Assembly: GCA_003133285.1 (NCBI GenBank)
Contig: PKWR01000029.1
Location: 4,686-11,557, forward strand
Origin: Coriobacteriia bacterium
Lineage (GTDB): Bacteria; Actinomycetota; Coriobacteriia; Anaerosomatales; PALSA-660
Direction of reading: 5' to 3'
Length of the DNA stretch: 6,872 nt
In this document: positions 6,165-6,872 of the stretch, in pieces
Position numbering within the stretch: position 1 is the first letter of the stretch
Layout: each line of letters opens with the position of its first letter
Made by a program: the position numbers and the translations under genes
Notes under the pieces: model-generated
What the model was told of the DNA's origin: nothing
Databases searched by the model: none
Seen by the model: only the letters and a program-made list of their open reading frames with translations

Positions 6165-6539
6165 GACGACCGCGGCGTCCGTGTAGGTCGTCTGGACCGG
6201 GACCGTGAACGACGTCACGTTCGCGGTGAAGTTCGCGTGGTCGACCTCTGGACAAGGTAGTCCGTCGCAGCGACTTGAGCAGGGGTGCTCAGAGGCGTCT
6301 TCCTAGCGTTCGCTGCGTTGCGTCGCGCAGCGGCCTGCCGGTCGAGATAGGTGAGGCGCTTCTGGAACACCACGCTCGCTGACGTCACCGGCCCCTTGAC
6401 CGGAGCCGAAGAACCCGAACTCCGCTGGAAGAACCTGCACGAGCGCGCAAACAAAGGCGTGCGGTGCCCCTGCGCGTCCGGCGGGAAGTATCCCTGCAAG
6501 TCGTGCGCCCAACCTCCCTGTTCGCACTTGCTGACGGAT

Positions 6540-6561
6540 CCGCTTCGCACCGTCGAAGCGG
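6540..6561. terminator. 8 bp hairpin after the membrane-protein gene, terminator-like
   Basis: CCGCTTCG (6540-6547) and CGAAGCGG (6554-6561) form a perfect 8 bp stem with a six-base loop. It begins 23 bp past the stop codon at 6585 of the minus-strand membrane-protein gene, the usual place for an intrinsic terminator. A U-rich tail is absent. Confidence 0.4.
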
Positions 6562-6584
6562 CCCGGCCCGGTTCTCCTCGAACC

Positions 6585-6872
6585 TCACGCCGCGGGGTGC
6601 CCCGAAGCGGCCGTGCGCCAGGGTGGACGGCCGCTTCCCAGGAACAGGAACCATCCCCACCGCGAGCGGCGCAGGAGCAGCGTGACGCCGATCGCGCCCG
6701 CCATGGTGACCACATATCCGGCCGCGAGGCCCGTCACGCCGCCACCCGGTACCCACATCGGCATGAAGAGCGTGTGCGCTGCGTAGACGCCGAGGGTCAG
6801 CGCGCCGAGCCATGCACCGTACCGGGCGCGGCGCGCGAGGTACATCGCGCTGCCGATCAAGGCGAGCATGAG
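6585..6872 (-). CDS. C-terminal part of a multi-pass membrane protein, acyltransferase family 3-like
   Basis: The frame enters from the right window edge and ends at TGA 6585-6587, leaving 95 residues. They contain about three hydrophobic segments: MLALIGSAMYLA at the edge, LGALTLGVYAAHTLFMPM, and LAAGYVVTMAGAIGVTLLL, then RRSRWGWFLFLG and a polar tail. The LGVYAAHTLF segment resembles the SxGIYLxHP stretch in the last helices of acyltransferase family 3 (O-acetyltransferases of surface sugars), and RRSRWGWFLFLG resembles their usual end. That fits acylation of a surface polysaccharide or lipid at the inner membrane, but the catalytic N-terminal half is outside the window, so the assignment rests on a short tail. 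The last 16 codons include one arm of an 11 bp inverted repeat. It lies in the same orientation as the pilin operon but is separated from it by about 570 bp with hairpins. Confidence 0.6.
   Translation of the reverse strand, partial: LMLALIGSAMYLARRARYGAWLGALTLGVYAAHTLFMPMWVPGGGVTGLAAGYVVTMAGAIGVTLLLRRSRWGWFLFLGSGRPPWRTAASGHPAA
6604..6637. repeat. 11 bp perfect inverted repeat at the 3' end of the membrane-protein gene
   Basis: GAAGCGGCCGT (6604-6614) and ACGGCCGCTTC (6627-6637) are perfect inverse copies separated by 12 bases. The repeat lies wholly within the last codons of the reading frame. The core GAAGCGGCC also occurs at 6555-6563, in the hairpin just downstream of the gene. Confidence 0.7.

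Larger units (their letters stand above)
6102..6580 (-). pseudogene. Coding-like segments in shifting frames, possible decayed gene; identity unknown
   Basis: No intact gene covers this stretch. On the minus strand, roughly 6400 down to 6250 reads as SVVFQKRLTYLDRQ and then AARRNAANARKTPL, helical and Arg/Ala-rich; that frame stops at 6215. From 6245 down to 6102 a different frame reads VDHANFTANVTSFTVPVQ then TTYTDAAVVARR, beta-rich, with almost every codon from 6245 to about 6165 ending in G or C, as in real genes here. The second frame is the first shifted by one base backwards. One frameshift near 6245-6260 would join them into the C-terminal part of one protein. I do not recognise the family. 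Against this, the second frame runs through the perfect hairpin at 6141-6164, an odd place for codons. Chance open frames in GC-rich DNA or an assembly error are the alternatives. Confidence 0.3.

Overview
The window is GC-rich DNA with strong G/C preference at third codon positions and bacterial gene packing. Convergent gene pairs, Shine-Dalgarno-like leaders, a lipoprotein, an NlpC/P60-type wall hydrolase and a cluster of type IV pilin-like genes fit a high-GC Gram-positive bacterium. A deep-branching actinobacterium such as a Coriobacteriia relative is my best guess. That placement is inference only; no rRNA or other marker gene is present.

Layout. (1) At 1-708 (+) is the C-terminal half of a COG2403-type predicted GTPase related to cyclic 2,3-diphosphoglycerate synthetase. 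(2) A strong hairpin at 733-770 separates it from a convergent minus-strand pair: a GyrI-like small-molecule-binding protein (1242-1766) followed by a chagasin-like (I42) cysteine protease inhibitor lipoprotein (782-1207). (3) The 285 bp divergent spacer 1767-2051 holds a run of short GC hairpins, most with exactly six-base loops, and looks like structured RNA or a structured control region. (4) At 2052-2642 (+) is a secreted NlpC/P60-like peptidase whose C-terminus is made of an 18 bp tandem repeat. (5) A tightly packed minus-strand operon (6013 down to 2662) encodes three type IV pilin-like proteins: a minor pilin carrying four tandem carboxypeptidase-regulatory-like beta-sandwich repeats, a PilW-like minor pilin with a calcium-type loop, and a large PilX/GspK-like protein with a DUF4900-like body. 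(6) About 570 bp upstream of that operon (6014-6584) contain no intact gene. They show hairpins, a small palindrome and coding-like segments that change frame, so a decayed gene is possible. (7) At 6585-6872 (-) is the C-terminal end of a multi-pass membrane protein resembling acyltransferase family 3.

How the genes fit together. The three pilin genes overlap or abut and probably supply minor components of one pilus or pseudopilus: priming or tip subunits plus an exposed adhesin-like stalk. The neighbouring wall hydrolase and the possible surface-polysaccharide acyltransferase are also cell-envelope genes, as is the lipoprotein inhibitor, so much of the window concerns the cell surface. The GTPase-like gene has no evident link to the rest. 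The least ordinary items are the four-repeat minor pilin, the hairpin array and the frame-shifting region 6102-6584.
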